Assembly (NCBI RefSeq): GCF_014873945.1
Contig: NZ_JADBEC010000001.1
Location: 1,550,001-1,614,000, forward strand
Direction: 5' to 3'
Source: Rhizobium viscosum
GTDB taxonomy: Bacteria; Pseudomonadota; Alphaproteobacteria; Rhizobiales; Rhizobiaceae
Length of the DNA: 64,000 nucleotides
Each line of letters opens with the position of its first letter. Position 1 is the stretch's first letter. The notes beneath the pieces are model-generated. The model saw only the letters and a program-made list of their open reading frames with translations, ran no database searches and was not told the DNA's origin. A program made the translations under genes and the position numbers. This document shows positions 63,493 through 64,000 of this stretch, piece by piece.

Positions 63493-63672
63493 GGTCGTAT
63501 TCTCCTCGCGTTGTTCGGAACGTTGCAGCTTCGTGTCCCAGTTCGAAAGGGGGCACAAACGGGTCACGCCATCACTGCAACGGATTCAATAACACCCTAT
63601 AGCGGAAAAATCACCTGCTGTCAGCCTGTCAAGAATCTGTTTTATAGGCCGAAACAACAGGAGTTCCACCCG

Positions 63673-64000
63673 ATGTCCGACGACGTGCCCATTCCTCAGC
63701 CGAAGTTCCTGACCGTCGGCGAAGGCGCGGACGCAAGGCAGATCGCCATGCTGCTGCGGCCGGCGCGGACAGGTGCCGACCTTCCCGCCCTCGTCTGGCT
63801 ATCCGGCTACCGATCTGACATGAGCGGCAGCAAGGCCGTCGAAATCGACCGGCTGGCGGAAGAGCTGGGTGCCGCCTGCATCCGCCTTGACTATTCCGGC
63901 CACGGAGTTTCCGGCGGCGCCTTCACCGATGGCACGATCTCGCGCTGGCTGGAGGAGGCGCTCGCGGTGATCCGCGACGCCGCCCCCAAACGGATGATCC
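63673..64000 (+). CDS. Alpha/beta hydrolase, N-terminal part (cut by window end)
   Basis: The frame from ATG 63673 is open to the window's end, about 109 codons. PALVWLSGYRSDMSGSKA is the oxyanion-strand region, then CIRLDYSGHGVSGG resembles the pre-nucleophile strand of alpha/beta hydrolases; the nucleophile elbow (G-x-S-x-G) should lie just past the edge. It resembles serine aminopeptidase/BEM46-like or palmitoyl-thioesterase-type hydrolases. It is divergent from infC. Confidence 0.85.
   Translation, partial: MSDDVPIPQPKFLTVGEGADARQIAMLLRPARTGADLPALVWLSGYRSDMSGSKAVEIDRLAEELGAACIRLDYSGHGVSGGAFTDGTISRWLEEALAVIRDAAPKRMI

Noticed and set aside
1..64000. rRNA, tRNA, CRISPR arrays, insertion sequences, riboswitches
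   Set aside because: I looked for T-loop patterns, regularly spaced repeats, transposase motifs and conserved riboswitch cores in the gaps, and none could be supported by eye.

Overview
The window looks like chromosomal backbone of a fast-growing Rhizobium (Rhizobiales, Alphaproteobacteria; etli/leguminosarum-type). The grounds are the high-GC coding sequence, a rhizobial-type phospholipid N-methyltransferase (PmtA), a NDUFA9-like protein beside pyrF, a candidate Irr box ahead of an imelysin operon, a RIME-like intergenic repeat, and an ATT-started infC. No rRNA, tRNA, CRISPR array, integrase, transposase or replication origin was seen. Most genes are housekeeping; the rest are small accessory cassettes.

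Layout. 1-5.2 kb: 3' end of otsA, a divergent Lrp/RidA pair, a LysR remnant, prfC, and dut coupled to a GNAT gene. 5.2-9.2 kb: a divergent Lrp/EamA exporter pair, dps, a frameshifted LysE-type exporter, cysK. 9.3-18.8 kb: a YifB/ComM AAA protein, gshB, a cupin, yraN-rsmI, dnaN, then pmtA - histidine phosphatase-like - pyrF - DUF1330 and a NDUFA9-like protein. 19-25.8 kb: a tiny secreted peptide, uppP, GST-queG-SDR, an RlpA-like protein, an RsmB-like methyltransferase, an HPP protein. 26-31.2 kb: a four-gene periplasmic iron operon (imelysin, di-haem oxidoreductase, second imelysin, DUF1513) behind a candidate Irr site. 31.1-36.8 kb: DUF2252, an aldo/keto reductase-monooxygenase-PfpI group facing a LysR regulator, a thioesterase and an MTA/SAH nucleosidase. 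37-43.5 kb: guaA, a 2H phosphoesterase with a peculiar leader, a desuccinylase-family hydrolase, a FAD oxidoreductase-phnX phosphonate pair, an ArsC-like protein, ybaK. 43.5-50 kb: MarR/GST, an M29 aminopeptidase, EamA/MarR, a quinone-reductase-like flavoprotein, xseA. 50-54 kb: a small membrane protein, a GT-C-like membrane protein, a GT2 and a GtrA, which together resemble a lipid-linked glycosyl modification set. 54-58.3 kb: Gfo/Idh, aldo/keto reductase, GNAT, M15-like, DUF892 and NTF2-like genes. 58.3-64 kb: pheT, pheS, rplT, rpmI, infC (all minus strand) and the start of an alpha/beta hydrolase.

Several accessory genes form regulator/target pairs transcribed divergently across short gaps that carry inverted repeats (Lrp/EamA, MarR/GST, EamA/MarR, LysR/PfpI). 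The strongest candidates for new biology are the paired-imelysin/di-haem iron operon with its Irr-like box, the 2H phosphoesterase whose Shine-Dalgarno lies in a perfect hairpin just before an in-frame ATG-TAG, the GT2/GtrA/GT-C set, and the phosphonate pair without a visible aminotransferase.
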